Of a DNA stretch of 64,000 bases, positions 49,628-62,262 are shown one piece after another (within the stretch, counting starts at the first letter, position 1; every line of letters begins with the position of its first letter). The DNA is from Dermacentor variabilis (lineage: Eukaryota > Arthropoda > Arachnida > Ixodida > Ixodidae), in contig NC_134572.1 in the NCBI RefSeq assembly GCF_050947875.1, positions 159,051,105 to 159,115,104 of the forward strand, in the 5' to 3' direction. Made by a program: the position numbers and the translations under genes. The notes beneath the pieces are model-generated. The model was given only the letters and a program-made list of their open reading frames with translations, made no database searches and was not told the origin of the DNA.

Positions 49628-50100
49628 TTCCCACTCGCCCAACTTACTATCATTATCGTGCAAAAGTTGGTACCTTAGAAATGGTACTGCTTTTAAAACT
49701 CAACCACAAAAGTTTGTACAGTCGACGTCAAAACACTTCAGGGGACGCAGGATCTACAATAAATAACAATAAAGAAACTTTTCTTTTTCGGCGAATCCTT
49801 ACATATAGTCGCGAATACAGAGTTAATTGTAATCAGTAAAAGCTTCTACTGCCTACAGGGCAATCTGTTCTACTAAATCAGAACCAGCAAGCTTTGCAAG
49901 AGTTTCCTAACTTTCGCGCTACCCTTGTCCCGTAAACGTTTCACAGCGAATGTAGCAGTACGTCAACTGCAGCGATAGCTAAGCCTTATGTACAGAAAAC
50001 GCCGCGAGCGTGCAAACTCGCGTGAATGCACTACACTGCTCGGCGATTGAAGCGCGATACGCAAAGAGCGTTGCTGCATAGGCCGAAAGGTTCAACATTT

Positions 50101-50120
50101 CGGGGGGGGGGGGGGGGGGG
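50101..50120. repeat. Poly-G run
   Basis: A run of about 18-20 G after TTTCG, likely polymorphic. Confidence 0.9.
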
Positions 50121-50146
50121 AAGGAGCTATGGTCCGACCAGCTTTC

Positions 50147-50147
<1 letters not shown>

Positions 50148-50184
<37 letters not shown>
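50148..50184. repeat. (AT)n microsatellite
   Basis: Alternating TA for about 36 bases, directly before the interspersed repeat at 50185. Confidence 0.95.
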
Positions 50185-50188
<4 letters not shown>

Positions 50189-50357
50189 GAGAAGAAAGGG
50201 GGTTAACCGAGGGTCCCGATTTTTATTAGTCATATCATGAGAAGCCAACGAACACTGACACCAAGGACAACATAGGGGAAATTACTTGTGCTGTTCAGCA
50301 AAAGTAATTTCCCCTATGTTGTCCTTGGTGTCAGTGTTTGTTGGCTTCTCATGATAT

Positions 50358-50361
<4 letters not shown>
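50185..50361. repeat. Interspersed repeat ending in a long near-perfect hairpin
   Basis: It starts AACGAGAAGAAAGGGGG and TTAACCGAGG. Arms 50228-50285 and 50302-50361 are near-perfect inverted complements (each containing TAGGGGAAATTACT or its complement) around a short loop. Microsatellites flank it on both sides. A related copy lies at 61203-61403. Confidence 0.85.

Positions 50362-50437
<76 letters not shown>
50362..50437. repeat. (TA)n microsatellite
   Basis: Uninterrupted TA repeats immediately after the hairpin. Confidence 0.95.
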
Positions 50438-50439
50438 CC

Positions 50440-52328
50440 TGGTATAACAGTTGCACTTGGAGAAACTCCCTGTGACATCGAAGAATTGTTCACTGAAGTG
50501 ACGGCCTTATATGAGTATTTACAAGGTCTCATAGCAGGGGACATTTCAATTTTGCAGCCTGAGTACTCTCGCACCTTCAAGAATGTGGGCTCTCTCGATG
50601 GTCTAATCTCCCTTGGTGTAAATGTGTTGTACTTCGCCATCACTAATAATGCTTCGCCTTGCCGGCGAACTGCAGCCTGTCCTTGTTTCTTTCTTCTTCT
50701 TCATTTTTTATTTTACTCTGAGTCCGAGTATAGACGCTGCTGTGAATGACTGTTGCTGATTCTGATTTTGAGTGAATCCGGAATGGCCTCATTTCAGTTA
50801 GTGACTGAAATATATGTATTTATTATCTCTGCGTGCAAGTGTCGATGTTTCCATCCCGGAAATTATTATAAGAGCTTTTTTTTTTTTCGGGAGTCGTGAA
50901 CGTTGCGGACTGGAAAGAGGATCAATACTGCGATAGATATAATTCACTTGCATTTCCCACTCCGTTGATAAAATACTCTGCTCAAGGGGTCACTGAAGTA
51001 TTCAGATTTCTTTTTTTTTTTCAGGCTAAAGAGGCACACAAGGCTATTTGAAGGAGAGTCGAACGTACAGCAACACATTTATTCTCTAGCTCCATGTAAG
51101 GGGGAACAGCGCACAAGACGAGGACAAGGAAATAACGACAACTCGTTCTCTAGGTATTGGCTGTCGATACTATAAGAAATAATTGCTTTTGGCAACCTCC
51201 TTCTCTGCAGATAGTGCAATAAACTTTGTCCTCTGTATATATGTAATTATATCGTGTCTGTTCATGCTGCTTACAGTGGAAATTAAGGAAAAAATGTTGA
51301 AGTGAGAAAATACGGACGAGGTAGCCGCCGCTGGTGCTTCTAATGCGCTTGTCCTCTTATGGCGAGGATTTGCAGAAATAAAGCGAAAGTATCAATTGAA
51401 GCTGTGAACGTCCGCGCCAACAACGATGCAGTACGCTTTTAGCGACAATAAAATTTTCAGTAAACAGGTAGAGGCAACTCAAAAGAGACCTCAAATGATG
51501 TGGGTGACAAAAGTCTGGTAATGACACTTTCTGGGAATGGGGTGAAGGGGAAGGGGCAGGGAGGCTTCGGCATCGCCAGAGGGGTGGGAAAACTTCAGAA
51601 GGAGGGAGGGCCCCAGAGCCTTGGCCCCCGTGGATCAGGTGTCTATGCATGGCCGCCAGCGTTCTACGCGCCTCTGTAGATCGCTGGGCGACAGCTGGAA
51701 GACCAAATCCAGTATTAGTGCGTCACAAAGGCGCTAGCTTTCGTCGTATACCACAATGCATCAGCTTGAGCGTCCCTAGCGCCCTCCGGTGGCACAAAAA
51801 AGCGCTGGCGGTCACGCCGCGCCCAGTATCGCTCTTCAATCGCCGAGGGCGCCTGTAAGAACATAAGTACACGTGTATAAAGAAGCAGCTTTGCTGGGGA
51901 CGCAATCTTATTGTGCTCGCCGGTAAACGGCTGTGAGAACGCGAGTCGCAGTTACTTATCTTAATGCGCTGCCTACCGGTTGCTTCTCGCCTTGTATACA
52001 AGTGTCGCACATACGTTACAGCTGGCACGCTTGGCTAACCGGCTGGCAAGAAAAAAAGAAAGGGGGGGGGGGGGAACGTTGCAACAAGCGCCAACGATAC
52101 AAAGTTTCATGCCCGGCGAAAAGAGCTCATTAGCGCGACGCCATCGGACACAGTCGCCGCCCTGGACAAATGCCGCGCGGATGTGTATACGACGTGTTTA
52201 TTGCGCGCGCGTCGTCGTTCGAAAAAGCGGTCGCTCTTTTGCATTATCTCGTTATCTCTCCCAGCGTGAGAAAGAAAGAAGCGGGCATTCATTGTCGCCG
52301 AGCGGCGGTTTGTTTCACCGGACGTTTT
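50440..52328. other. Unassigned DNA
   Basis: It contains several T runs (near 50878 and 51010), a G run near 52063, and GC-rich DNA at 51640-52260. No frame shows a recognisable family. Confidence 0.35.
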
Positions 52329-52329
52329 C

Positions 52330-52418
<89 letters not shown>

Positions 52419-52450
52419 TTCCTTCCTTCCTTTCTTTCTTTCTTTCTTTT
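52329..52450. repeat. (CTTT)n/(CTTC)n microsatellite
   Basis: A pyrimidine-only tract with a CTTT unit and some CTTC variants. It creates false poly Phe-Leu-Ser or poly Lys-Glu-Arg frames. Such mirror-repeat tracts can form triplex DNA. Confidence 0.97.
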
Positions 52451-52979
52451 TCTTCGTTCCTTCGCTCTCACCGACGCTAAACGCTTGGAGCTCGCAAATT
52501 TCGGGCGGCATAACGCGCGAGCCGTCACGAACCCACGACAGAGGGCGTCTGCATCTTTTTTTCCTTTTGTTTTCTTTCTGAACGCGTGCTCTGAATTTTA
52601 AAAAAGCAGAGCCTCGGCCTCCCTCACGTCTTCGTCCACTCCAGGCTGTTATCATTATTTTTTTCACTGCATCGCTTTCCTTCTATCATTGGTTTTTGCT
52701 TTCTCTTCGCATTTGTTGTTTCGTAATTTATTTCTCGTTGCTTTTCCTTTCATTTGTATTAAAATCCTATCCCGGCCCTCAAAAGGTGTGCAGTCAGGTG
52801 TCCACAGGAGTGAAGAGAAGTGCACGTACGTGCGTGTGTGTGTGAGGGAAAGAAGGGGGGCGAGAGGCTGATAGGGGAAAAAAAGCGCGCGGAATTTAGA
52901 GACGCGGGAAAACTCGCTCGTCTTGTGGAGCACCCGTCCATTGCTCAAGATGCGGCCGCCTCGTTAGACGAAAAGCGCT

Positions 52980-52980
52980 C

Positions 52981-53052
<72 letters not shown>
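52980..53052. repeat. (AT)n microsatellite
   Basis: About 36 AT repeats. Confidence 0.97.
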
Positions 53053-53054
<2 letters not shown>

Positions 53055-55690
53055 TGGTGGCGCCAGTTCTTCGCTCGCTCCATACCCGGCAGCCACTAAC
53101 AATAGGCGGCCGAGCAATGGCCTCCTTCTTTTCCGCTGAAAGGAGCCGCGCGCTCTATTCCACATCTTTCATTCATTTCGCTCATCGCGCGCGCTCGTGA
53201 TGCTGACTTCTTAACGCAGCGCACACCGTGGCGGTCGAGATGGAACGCGCTGGCACGCGTGACCGCTCTTAATCGGCCTCCGCGGAGCCGTGATGGAAGA
53301 AAGAAAGAAGTGATTTCTCTGTATATGTGTGTTTGGGCGACCGAACCCTCAAAGGCGAGAGCGCCACCTTCTAGCGGCATCGCGTTCTCTTTCCCCCAAG
53401 GCCCACGGCCGTTATCTTTTATTTCCTGCACCTCGTCGACACGTATGCGGGGGGAGATTGCGGTGGGAGGACGATTAATTTTTGCGGCGACGAGTCCTTT
53501 TCAGCGCCTGTTCTGACTCGAAATAGAAAAAAAAAAATGTTCCAGTTTGCTGCTTTTTGTCCGGCAGTGCGTGTGGCGATCGTAATAAAGCGCGGCAACA
53601 AGGCGTGAGCGAGATTGTCGTCTGCACAATGACTACGCGAGGTCGACACGTGTTTCAGCCCGCGCCAAGCAAAACAAAAACAAAAAAAACACAAAAAAGA
53701 TAAATAAATAAAAAGATTATTAGCGAACGTAGGCAGGTGCTTAATGTGAAGTTGAGCTGCCATTTGAAGAGGTTCGCGCGTCCCGTTTTTGTGACTTCCG
53801 GGAGGATGCACAAAGGGGGTGGGGGGGAAGTCGGGAGTTCGTTCCCGTCTCACGAGAACGAAATCTTTGTGTAGCGCCAGAATCGTGAAGATGAAGAGGC
53901 TATTTTTTGCACTTTGCGAGCAAGCAGCGGCTTCGGCGATCATTAAAGAAAAAAAGAGGGCTATGGGTCGCAGCCCGATGTTCTCCATCTCATGTTCGGT
54001 CGCTGGCTTTGCGAGCAGCTGTGCATTTGCACGCCGGCGTGACTGCACAGGACACAACGCGCACAAAGTCTCTTTCGGGCAAGAACGGCAAAGCAGTTGG
54101 AAACGCGGTACGTTTTGTACAACGTTACTTTCCTCGTAGAAGGAAGAGAGCTTCGTGCGCAACCTGGGAAGCCGGCTTGCGCACGTCAACAACTTAGAAC
54201 GCGCGGTCGCTCGCTGCCGCCCGAGGATGGGAAACTACGTGAATTTTCGGCTTCGTGAGATCGACATATTAGCTTCAGTAAGTCGCAGCCTTTCTACGTG
54301 AAGCCAGACACGTTGAAGATACTCAAAGCAAGTATCTAATTATTTTAGATTATGTACTAAATACTTCGCCTAAAATTCACCTGGTAGAATACGAAATACT
54401 TTAAGCTATCTGAGATAAGAGTAGCACATACTGAGGAATGTATTCCTCAGCATCTTATACTTCTAAGGAAGCTTTGGTTGCTCCTAGCGCAAGGCACTCG
54501 ATAACCTGGGGACATTAAAACGGCGGCATGCCCACCTTTCGTGCGCCAATATTGTGCAACACAGTGTGGCGTTCAATAGGAGCCGGGCTCTGATGCCGTG
54601 AGGACGGTCTTCACGTTGAAAGGCTGATTAATTGCCAGCACATATCACGAGTCAAGTTCTCAAAGAAGCAGTGCATTCCTTCAAGAGCGACCAGTCAACT
54701 TTGACTGAAGTATCTTCAAAAGTATCTTAAGAGCACAAAAATACCCCAAAATTACCTTTGTCGCCTGTCTTTATGCCATTAACGCACGGATTCTTCCAAG
54801 GAGGTATCGCTGCCCACCGAGAGAGTACCTACACGGCAGCTCGTCGCTTAATTAGTGCGACCGTCCTGCGAAGCAAGAAAATACATCTATAGGTACGTAG
54901 CCAGCCAGCCAGGTCAAACAAGGCCAGGGGCACATTTGCGGACAACGGTCACAATGCGCTCTTCTATGGCTTCGTCAGCTTGCGCGCGCAAAACCACAAA
55001 ATCAGGTCTGGTCCCCTGCTCACAAAGCTCTAAGTTCGTAAGGGCTGTTTGCCGTGGGTCGGCCATCATCGCTATATATTACGCCCACCATCTCCATTGA
55101 CTGTCAGCTGCGCTTACGATCTATCGCAGCCGAAGATATCTTCTTACGAATACGAGTGCTGAATTCTTGTTTGCTATACAGCCTTCGTCTACTGCTCACA
55201 ATATCTGCGTTCGTCTCTAGAAGCGAATTGCAATCGCTTCAGGAGAAAACTGGACTGAATTATCACGAAAACAGTTTGAGCTTCTCGAAGTGTTGTCTCA
55301 AAGCTATTTATGCGTAAAAAATTTCATTTGCATGGCGGAAAACTGTTTATTAGGTGAATAGAAGAAATGCCGGGGCCAAACTGCCTTGTCTTTAATTATG
55401 CGTCAGTGTCTGTACGCCACTGCGACGTCATGCACTTTGAGAATGCGTTTTGTATATCTGCCGTCTTAGCACCGAAGCGATCTTTCGGAACTTCCTAGCC
55501 TGGGCCTTTGGTTCGTTAGGGATGCAACGCGATCTTCGTTTGCCTAATGAGCAATCATAGGTATACCAGGGCATGACGCTTTCAAACTTTGTTACGTCAC
55601 CGGAAGCTGTCGCGGCACCTTCGAGATGGTGCGTCGTTTTTGGTATTTGTTTTTTACGATGTGAGGGTGTGCGTCTAGGTGTGGCTTCAC
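53053..55690. other. GC-rich unassigned DNA
   Basis: The composition is richer in GC than the transposon. A 257-codon minus-strand frame (53419-54192) has no family resemblance and is probably fortuitous. I see no supported gene. Confidence 0.35.
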
Positions 55691-56275
55691 AACAGAGCAC
55701 AGAGTTTCATACAATTACTAGAGGGAACTGTGGCACTGGTGTCTGCGGGAGCTTCAGGCAAGGCAGTTCAGCCAGCATGGGAACAACGAATGGGTAGAAC
55801 ATGGATATGCCTGTACTTTGTCCTTTTCGATTTAAGTGGCTTCGTGACTTTGCTAGGCGATCATTTTTAAGAAAGCACTGCGTTACAAATAATGAAATAA
55901 GCATTATCAAAATTGTCCCCACGGTGGAATTCGAACGCAGGGCTTTAGCACAGAGCCCGATATTCAAACCACTACGCCACAGACGCATGGACAAGCGGAA
56001 CGACTGCAATTAGCAGCGATTACGTGTGCTTGCAGATTTATTCATTTATTTATTGCCCTCTGCAATAATATAAAGCATAAATTGCTTTGAAATTTAGGCA
56101 AATTTAGGCCCAGATGAAACCTAATAAACAAAGCTGCAGAAAGTCTGAAGCCCCAAGCACGAATATCAGACAAATCCACGCGCTACACATTATTCCCATG
56201 CGTGGTGGCTTAACGATCGCAGCGTCATGGTTCCCTCTAGTAATTGTATGGGAAACTCTATGCGACAGATACGGT
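55690..56275. repeat. Interspersed repeat pair in opposite orientation around a SINE
   Basis: A segment at about 55693-55726 (AGTTTCATACAATTACTAGA then GGGAACTGTGGC) is inverted relative to 56229-56265 (GGTTCCCTCTAGTAATTGTA). Between them lie a tRNA-like SINE at 55917-55990 and a TTTATT-rich stretch. Limits are approximate. Confidence 0.5.
55917..55990 (-). repeat. tRNA-like SINE head of a second type, minus strand
   Basis: On the minus strand it has box A-like TGGCGTAGTGGTTTGAA and box B GTTCGAATTCC, with CCACCGTGGGG after it. It differs from the CTGCTAAGC-type SINE. It is likely a SINE or a tRNA pseudogene. Confidence 0.55.
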
Positions 56276-59220
56276 TTTATTGCGATAGCGATCGCACGGA
56301 CGTTCGACACGCATGCCCGCCGTCGCCGTCGTGCTGTCCCGCTATGTTCCCGACAGCCCCATGCGCGACGCTCGCGCGGATGTTTAGGCCTCCAGAGACG
56401 CGGTGCGAGTTTGGCTGCAAAAAAAAAAAAAGAAAGAAAGAAAAACGCCGTGGGGTGAAGTGCACCCGCTTCACTCCACTCGATTGGCCCTGCGGGAAAC
56501 CAGGGACGGCGTTCTGCCTTCTTCCGCTGGAGGCATGTCCGTTCATCGCAGGCACACTACAATTACACTGTAGCCCGGGGTCCTTCTATATACTTTGATG
56601 AAAAGTATTTAAGGACACTGCCATAGCGTACCTTCTTTGTGTTACTGTGTGTCTGCGATGGTCTGAGAAAAACCAGGCAGTAAACGTTCCGCTAGTACTA
56701 TCGAATACTTCACTGGCCGCTCACTCACGCCGATCGTGCCCCACCGATCTCATCTCGTGCGCCATCGCAGTGCGAGCTTCCTCGATCGCGCGCCAGCGTT
56801 CTGAGACGCCTGGCAGTATGCCGGGGCGCTGTTCCTTTTGCCGATAGCTTGTGTGTTGCTTGGCGCCAAGATGTCGAGCCGCGCATAGTTAGAACGCCGT
56901 CCGAGAAGCTCAAGCACGAAGCTGAGCCTCGCTGATGCCCGTCGGTGCTTCACCCCCTTCGGGGGAAACTGTGAAGTATTTCTCTCGAATATTCCGCAGA
57001 CTTCCGCTTCACGTCACTGACGACTCAGCACGGGACGGCACTCGAGTATCGCAGTCGACGTATACGAATCGCCATCCGCTCTGTCCCTGAGGAGGTGCCG
57101 GTTGCCAGCTCCATTCGATACGGAATTACGCGCCGAAACGGCAAAAGCTACACCTACATACACTCACAATCTCGAGGTCCCCATCCAGTCGATGAAAAAA
57201 TATCATCACAAATATACGCCGTCAAGTGCGATAGTTCGTTAATAAAAGAAATTCATTTCTTCGTTTCTTGTGATTGAAAAACCAACACCTTTCTTTGGTT
57301 CTTTCAGCATTTTTCGCGTTCGAACGGGCGTGAAACTGGCTCTTTGAGGCACGTGTGCTGCAGCGCGATAACTTCGTGATGTCTGCAGATTTACATACTC
57401 TGGTCGTTTGTGGCACTGCGTCGCGTTTCTACGCCCCTAAATATTTTCTGGCCTTCCGGTGCATGCTCTCGCAGTGTACTCTTCTTTCATGGGTAACACA
57501 CATTTCTATGCCCTATACCTGAACACCCCCCCCCCCTTTATTTTTTTACTATGCTTTCGCAGCTCCTATACGGCCACTCAGCGATTGCTGCTTTTGCGGT
57601 AACCTAGTTTGGTTCGAATATCAAATAGCCCTAAACTATCTTTTTTTTTTCTCTGGTCTACCAAGTCTTCTCGCCCAGAAGGAGTCAGCCTTCTGCTGTT
57701 GTCCAGAACCGTATTTTACTAATGCAGCCTAATGTTCTCCTTTAGTGGCAGTTAGAGATTGTAACCTACGACGTGTGGTTCGTCTTCGATCGCGGCAAGG
57801 GCCTCCAAGCGACGGCCTCACGGACGATACGCGAGACCTGCAGGCGGCGAACCCGTCAAGCTGCAAAAAAAAAGGCGAGTGTATAATGCAAGCGCGGTAC
57901 GCCGCCATGCGTATTCGACGCTTCTTTCAGCGACGCGCCGGGCTCTAATCAAGAAATGCGATAATCCTCGCCGAGAAATAACGAGGTCCATTCCGAGAAG
58001 CTTAGGGAAACCACGAAAACGTATAATCGGCATGAACGCCTGCTACTTACAGAGGCTTAAATCCTGCCTTCGCGACGTTTCGTATCTCAGCCGTGGTATA
58101 TATAGTACACAGGTGCGCGCATGCGTATAGAGATATTTGCTCTCCTCGATGCTTTCTTAGAACGAGGCGCGCTAGCGAGCATCGGTGACGCTCGAAAGGA
58201 GTGCAAGAACAAAAAAACAGAAAATGCTTTTGCCAAGACTTCCGCGCAAACAAGGTTCACTGTTGTCTAAAAAAACGCTGGCGCAAAGCTTCCGAGCTCC
58301 AAACAGAGCCTCGCTATTTGTATTCGCGTGTGTTTGCCGTCGCTCTGTTAGCACGCGCTCCCGACGGGTGTCTTCTTCGTTATGTCTGTGTTCCCGCGTC
58401 GCCTTGTCCACCGCTGCGGGATGAGCCCGAGGGTCGCGCTGGTCCGACCCGAAAATCTTGAAATACGGCCTTCAGATTCGCGATAAAGATAGACGTGTGT
58501 ACTAGCCGGACGCCGTCTGGGCCATTCGTTTGGATAATCGGCTCTTAGGATAAAGCCCGCACGCTGCCGCCGCAGCCACACGGTGTTCTGAATTTCTGCG
58601 CGGATTGCGGCGAGTCTATTTATAGGAATTCTCTTCTTTCCAGCGCGTAATGACAGTGGTTGCCTTCTTCTTCATCCACTTCGAGGTTGCTTGATGCCTG
58701 TTGCTCTTCCGCCGCAAAGATCTCCGGGAGGCATGCGTGGTGGATTCACGAGACGCAATGCCGCTGGGAAAGAAAAGATATAAATATTGACAGTCCGTGC
58801 TTTAAGCGCAAGATGAAAAAAAAAAGCAGTCTAGACGTGTGTCGCTCGAGCTGCCCTGATCTGCCTCTTAACGACGACGAATGGACGACTTCAGAGCGTC
58901 CTAACTCTCGTTAACGGCCTGCCGGGCAAGTTTAGACGCCATAACTCTCTTCGCCAGATTCTTGGAAAATAATTAACTCGCAAAGTCTGAAATATGTCTG
59001 CAGACTACATATTTGGAAACAGCACCGCCTCCTCACATAGGTGAAGGCATGCCTATAGGCACGCATTCTCGCGTAATTTAGACTACGCAATATCAGTAAA
59101 GAAAAAATTATTAAGGAATATATTTCCACCGATCTCTTGTGGTCTAGATACCTCCGAGCCGGATATTTATACACATTACCCAACAAAAAGCGTAACGTAG
59201 AATGTCCAAAAGTCGCATAT
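56276..59220. other. GC-rich unassigned DNA
   Basis: No recognisable gene. It includes an A-rich run near 56418-56443, a C run at about 57526-57536 and short purine tracts. Several 60-85-codon frames overlap on both strands without family resemblance. Confidence 0.35.
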
Positions 59221-59221
59221 C

Positions 59222-59224
<3 letters not shown>

Positions 59225-59261
<37 letters not shown>
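59225..59261. repeat. (TA)n microsatellite
   Basis: About 18 TA repeats. Confidence 0.95.
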
Positions 59262-59262
<1 letters not shown>

Positions 59263-59299
59263 ACCTCGTTTTCCGACACTCTGAGTCAATAGTTATTAG

Positions 59300-59480
59300 C
59301 GCAACTTTATTTGAGCTCTAGTAGGAAGCACAGTCCCAACCACCGCCAGTAAAATCTGTCTTGCATTAGCTGACTCCATCTTATGCTTGCAAATTTTCCC
59401 CACCTCATCGTACTTCCTACCATTCTTTCAATCGCGTTTGCGTACCCTGGTACCGATTCTGTTATTTGAATAAAGCACAG
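59300..59480 (-). mobile_element. LINE 3' end fragment, minus strand
   Basis: The minus-strand reading gives MRWGKFASIRWSQLMQDRFY and WRWLGLCFLLELK, then a stop and AATAAAGT. It looks like a second LINE tail next to the one at 59484-60600. The family is uncertain. Confidence 0.4.
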
Positions 59481-59483
59481 GTT

Positions 59484-60600
59484 ATGGTGGTGGTGGTGGT
59501 GGTGCAACAGGCGGGGTTTTGCCTGGAATACATAGCCGGCAATCGTTCCGCCTGAGCCTCCTAAGAGTGTCAGAGTGTGTGTGTTACCAGGTGTCGAAGG
59601 GCTGTGTGTCTCGAATGAAGGCAATCAGCAGTCGTTCTGCCCTCTTCCTGATTGCCGCAGGCCCTCCGGGGAAAGTGACGTCTTCAAAGGCCCTGTGTGG
59701 AATACCATTATTTTGCAGGCTGTCGACCATGGCTTTCCTTTCTGTGTCGAACTGCGGGCATATCCAAATGAAATGTTCGATATCGGCGATCTCACCACAG
59801 AAGGCACAGAACGGGGAAGCTCATCGTCCAGTCTTGAATAACCAAGCCAGGGTGTACGCGTAGTTGGTTCGGATGCTACACAACAGCGTTGCTTCTTCCC
59901 GAGTAAGTCCATGAATCACACAGGCTGCGTGTGGGGCCTGGTAGATCGCCCTAAAGTTATTATTGTTAGAGTTCTGAAAAATCTTTGGCGCTCTTACTTT
60001 TGGGACACATGTCAGTGCCCGGCGTGCAAGAGCGTCAGCTTTTTCGTTTCCATCAATTCCCACGTGGGATGGGATCCACTGATATTTAACGGTAAATCCC
60101 TAGCTCATTAAAACTTTGATCACTGCCAGAGATTGCCTTGTAAACTTGTCTCGAGGTAGGCCGCGGTGTTATCGTTCTAACGACGATTTTGAGTCCGTCA
60201 GCACCACGACGTCGCGTGCGGGATAAGTGCGTTGTTTTCGCAAGGCCACGGCAATGTGAGCACTTTCTGTTGTTGTAGACGACACTACGCGATCCAGGCG
60301 GCCAGACCAGGGCACATCAAGGGAGAGTATGCAGAATGCCGCTGCGAGCTGTCTGTCTGTGCACACGTCGACCCGTACGCGTACACTTGTAGGTGGCTCT
60401 GAAACGCTGTGCCCAAGCGGTCTAGCACAACAAACTTTGCTTCGGCAGTTGGAATGGTGCGTTTCGCCGGTAGATGGGGTTGCACTGAGACTGCACGTAA
60501 CGTCCGATAAAGACCATGGTGGGTCGAGGCGGCTCCGTTTAGGCCCACTCCAATCCTAAATATCGAAAGATGTAAAGCACAGTTATACGTTATACCCGTA
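59484..60600 (-). mobile_element. I-like LINE 3' part: RNase H and zinc motif, minus strand, decayed
   Basis: The minus-strand order is VYAYGSTCAQTDSSQRHSAY (first RNase H Asp changed), VVVLTDSKSSLER at 60210-60175, GIDGNEKADALARRAL at 60060-60010, HAACVIHGLTREEATLLCSI, then a Cys/His region near 59815-59760. It finishes in a (GGT)n tail at 59484-59503 (inverted). Frame breaks separate the parts. It is a different subfamily from the element at window start. Confidence 0.7.
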
Positions 60601-60951
60601 GCCTTCCTGTTCTTAATCGTCAGCATGATATCAGCTCTTAACCCGGATACTATAATTGATTTCATAGTGAATTATGGCAACACGCTTACGTAATGTTGAG
60701 CAGATAACCTGTGTGATAACTGTGTGAGTCACAGCAGTAGTTCCTGAAAAGTGTTACGTCGTCTGCATTTTTATGTCTTATATGACAGCTCATGTATACA
60801 AGCGCATATTTTTCTTCTTTTTTTACAGGAACATGCAGAATTTTTACACATGCAGATTATGGTGCTGATTCATAAGGTTCAACATCCCGCAGGAATGCTG
60901 GTGCTACGAAAGACGGCGTAGAGGAGGGCTGCTTATTAATCTTCCTTTTCC

Positions 60952-61027
60952 ATTAAATTATGCGGTTTTACTTGCCAAACCCACGATATGATTATGAGGC
61001 ACGCCGGATTAATTTTGACCACGCGCG
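60952..61027 (-). mobile_element. SINE tail fragment, minus strand
   Basis: It contains TTATGCGGTTTTACTTGCCA, GATTATGAGGCACGCCGG and ATTAATTTTGACCA, matching the inverted tail of the SINE family at 62011-62262. Confidence 0.6.
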
Positions 61028-61202
61028 CTGTTTACGGGGACTTAGATCATTTATTTTTGTATTTGTCGCTTTACAAAATTCAAGGGAAGCTCGCAGTAAC
61101 GCGTCAAACGTGCGAAAAGACACGCGACTTCGTGCTACGTGAAGCTTTCAGACCGTGGCAATGTTCGGAACCTCAAATGCCCCCACTAAAGTGCTTATGG
61201 CA

Positions 61203-61403
61203 TTATAGCGAACGAGAAGAAAGGGGGGTTAACCGAGGGGCCCGAAATGCGAAGGCTGTGGGATCGTTCCCCACCTGCGGCAAGTTGATTTTTCATCCAC
61301 TTTAATTCCCAATAATTTATCGTTTTTATTTACTTTATTAAGCACAAGTAATTTCCCCTATGTTGTCCTTGGTGTCAGTGTTTGTTGGCTTCTTATGATA
61401 TGG
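61203..61403. repeat. Second copy of the interspersed repeat at 50185
   Basis: It shares AACGAGAAGAAAGGGGG, TTAACCGAGG and the block CACAAGTAATTTCCCCTATG ... TGTTGGCTTCTTATGATATG. The middle (61240-61345) differs from the first copy, and this copy lacks the hairpin partner, so one of the two has been rearranged. Confidence 0.75.
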
Positions 61404-62010
61404 CATTATAGCGGGATGCATACCTCAATGAGGCAGTAACTAACCGCAGGATCGATAGCAGGGCGACTTGGTACGGTAACGTGTCTCCTGCAAAATCAAA
61501 ATACCCTGACGACGACAACAAACATGCACAGGGCGAGCGCCGACTCATAGCTGAAGATATTTATTTGAAAAGAACATATAAGCGGCTGCAACCAACAACA
61601 CAATCCAAGGAATCAGTGAGCAGATATAAAACGGTAAAGGAATAAAAACCATATCATGTTTCGTGTAGGGTTAGCACACGTGCTTAAGTGGATATAAATA
61701 TTTGCTGTCCGAGACCGGGTTAAGACTGTCTTCTGGACTCCAGAAAAGCAGCCGAGAATTTTCCCACTCATTAGAAGAAAACTCGAGCGCTGTGAGGACA
61801 AGACATGGTGGGTGGGGTGCCAAACATTTCACAGCTTACGCACCATGCAAGTCCGGTATTGCGTGTCAAATTACACTTACGTGTGAAATATCATATGTGG
61901 GACAGAGCGGCAGGGTGCCTCGATGTTCGAATAACATAATTACAGGATTGGGGCATTAAAGAAGCCCGAATGCATCGCATCTAGCGTCTCACTGCCGCAC
62001 TCGTTGATCC
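61404..62010. other. Unassigned DNA
   Basis: No gene recognised. The frame 61702-61959 has CKSGIACQITLTCEISYVGQ and SGRVPRC, which faintly recalls the GIY-YIG end of a Penelope-like element (YVGQTGR-like), but too little remains to be sure. Confidence 0.35.
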
Positions 62011-62262
62011 GCCGCGGTGGCTTAGCGACTGTGGTGTTGCGCTGCTAAGCACAAAGTCACGGGATCGAATCCCGGCCGCGGTGGCTGCCGCATATAGATG
62101 AAGGCGAAATGCAAAAAAAAAAAAAAACGTCTCGCGAATTGGGGCACGTTAAAGATCCCCTGGTGGTAAAAATTAATCCGGAGTCCCCCACTAAGGCGTG
62201 CCTCATAATCTAGTCGTGGTTTGGGAGTTGCGTAAAACCCCAGAATTCAATTCACTGTAGCA
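62011..62262 (+). mobile_element. tRNA-derived SINE, full length, plus strand
   Basis: The tRNA-like head has GGTGGCTTAGCGACTGTGG (box A region), the loop CTGCTAA (a GCT anticodon if the fold is genuine, so serine tRNA-like) and box B GGGATCGAATCCC. The body has GAAATGC, an A run, GGGGCACGTTAAAGATCCCC, TGGTGGTAAAAATTAATCCG, GAGTCCCCCACTAAGGCGTG and CCAGAATTCAATTCA. It is the reference copy for the other four in this window. Confidence 0.82.

Noticed and set aside
51640..52050. LTR or promoter in GC-rich DNA
   Set aside because: Only weak composition signals, with no terminal duplication, primer site or coding neighbour.
52107..52667. 186-codon minus-strand frame with Lys-Glu-Arg repeats
   Set aside because: It is created by the CTTT/CTTC tract and has no conserved domain.
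53419..54192. 257-codon minus-strand frame
   Set aside because: No motif, signal or splice context is recognisable. It lies in GC-rich DNA where stops are rarer, and overlapping frames occur on the other strand.
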